NCBI GenBank assembly: GCA_034008185.1
Contig: CM067086.1
Location: forward strand, 34,121,007-34,185,006
Length of the DNA stretch: 64,000 bases
Source: Gorsachius magnificus
Lineage: Eukaryota > Chordata > Aves > Pelecaniformes > Ardeidae
Direction: 5' to 3'
The notes under the pieces are model-generated. The model saw only the letters and a list, made by a program, of their open reading frames with translations. It did not search any database and was not told where the DNA came from. Below are positions 37,579-64,000 of the stretch, in pieces (position 1 is the first letter of the stretch; the number at the start of each line of letters is the position of its first letter). The translations under genes and the position numbers were made by a program.

Positions 37579-37831
37579 ACCTGCACAGCTGTGGTATAAG
37601 GGGCAAGAACTACATGATCGTACATATCTGTGGCTGTAGTCAGACTTGCTCCTTAATTGCCTATAAAACATTATTTACACTTTTTGACATAAATTCACAG
37701 TTTTGTATTACATGTGAAATTCAGTCTGGACACAAAGGCATGACCCTGCGTTATTACAGCTTTTTGAAATTTCTTTGGACAAAACACCATTGTCTGTTAG
37801 TAAAAAGCATCCCATAAAAGACGCTTAAGCA

Positions 37832-64000
<26,169 letters not shown>

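Larger units (their letters stand above)
37395..37831 (-). other. EIF2AK4: EIF2AK4 3' UTR (predicted)
   Basis: About 430 nt run from the TAG to the predicted distal cleavage site. Two AATAAA hexamers occur on the - strand, at 37573-37578 (proximal) and 37415-37420 (distal), so two transcript lengths are possible. Confidence 0.7.

Overview
The window is nuclear DNA from a bird. It shows vertebrate split genes with GT-AG introns, two 3' ends of the avian LINE CR1 (one with the typical ATTCTATG-type tail), a solo endogenous-retrovirus LTR of a kind I recall as common in non-galliform birds, and an old MIR-type SINE. A neoavian host is my inference from that LTR; the species cannot be read from the window.

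Two genes are certain. SRP14 (signal recognition particle 14 kDa subunit) lies on the + strand with five coding exons between 32880 and 35791, and starts in a strong CpG island at about 32.05-33.3 kb. EIF2AK4 (GCN2, the eIF2-alpha kinase that senses uncharged tRNA and stalled ribosomes) lies on the - strand. Its last 28 coding exons, numbers 12-39 if the gene has the 39 exons I recall for human, run from the right edge of the window down to a TAG at 37832-37834. They encode about 1,007 residues: most of the active kinase domain, the whole histidyl-tRNA-synthetase-like domain and the C-terminal dimerisation/ribosome-binding domain. The N-terminal RWD domain, the pseudokinase and the first kinase strands lie beyond position 64000. 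The two genes converge, with their predicted poly(A) sites about 0.8 kb apart. This is the same tail-to-tail order as in human.

Positions 1 to about 32000 contain no exon I can support. By human synteny this should be the space between the 3' end of BMF (off the left edge, + strand) and the SRP14 promoter. It contains a MIR copy (about 9808-10000), a pair of diverged direct repeats (25330-25505 and 25940-26115), two CR1 fragments lying 3' end to 3' end (26760-27246), a decayed Ty3/gypsy-like integrase fragment on the - strand (29054-29230), and short tandem repeats.

The EIF2AK4 introns are AT-rich and mostly featureless. Exceptions are the 542-bp solo LTR with a 4-bp target duplication (47694-48235), a 44-bp tandem duplication (45553-45630), and two unexplained coding-like stretches (38100-38270 on +, 39677-39979 on -). 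A third coding-like stretch with a terminal-exon look lies between the two genes (37059-37139 on +). I found no convincing new multi-gene system. The best candidates for something undescribed are the integrase relic, the repeat pair at 25-26 kb and these small orphan reading frames.
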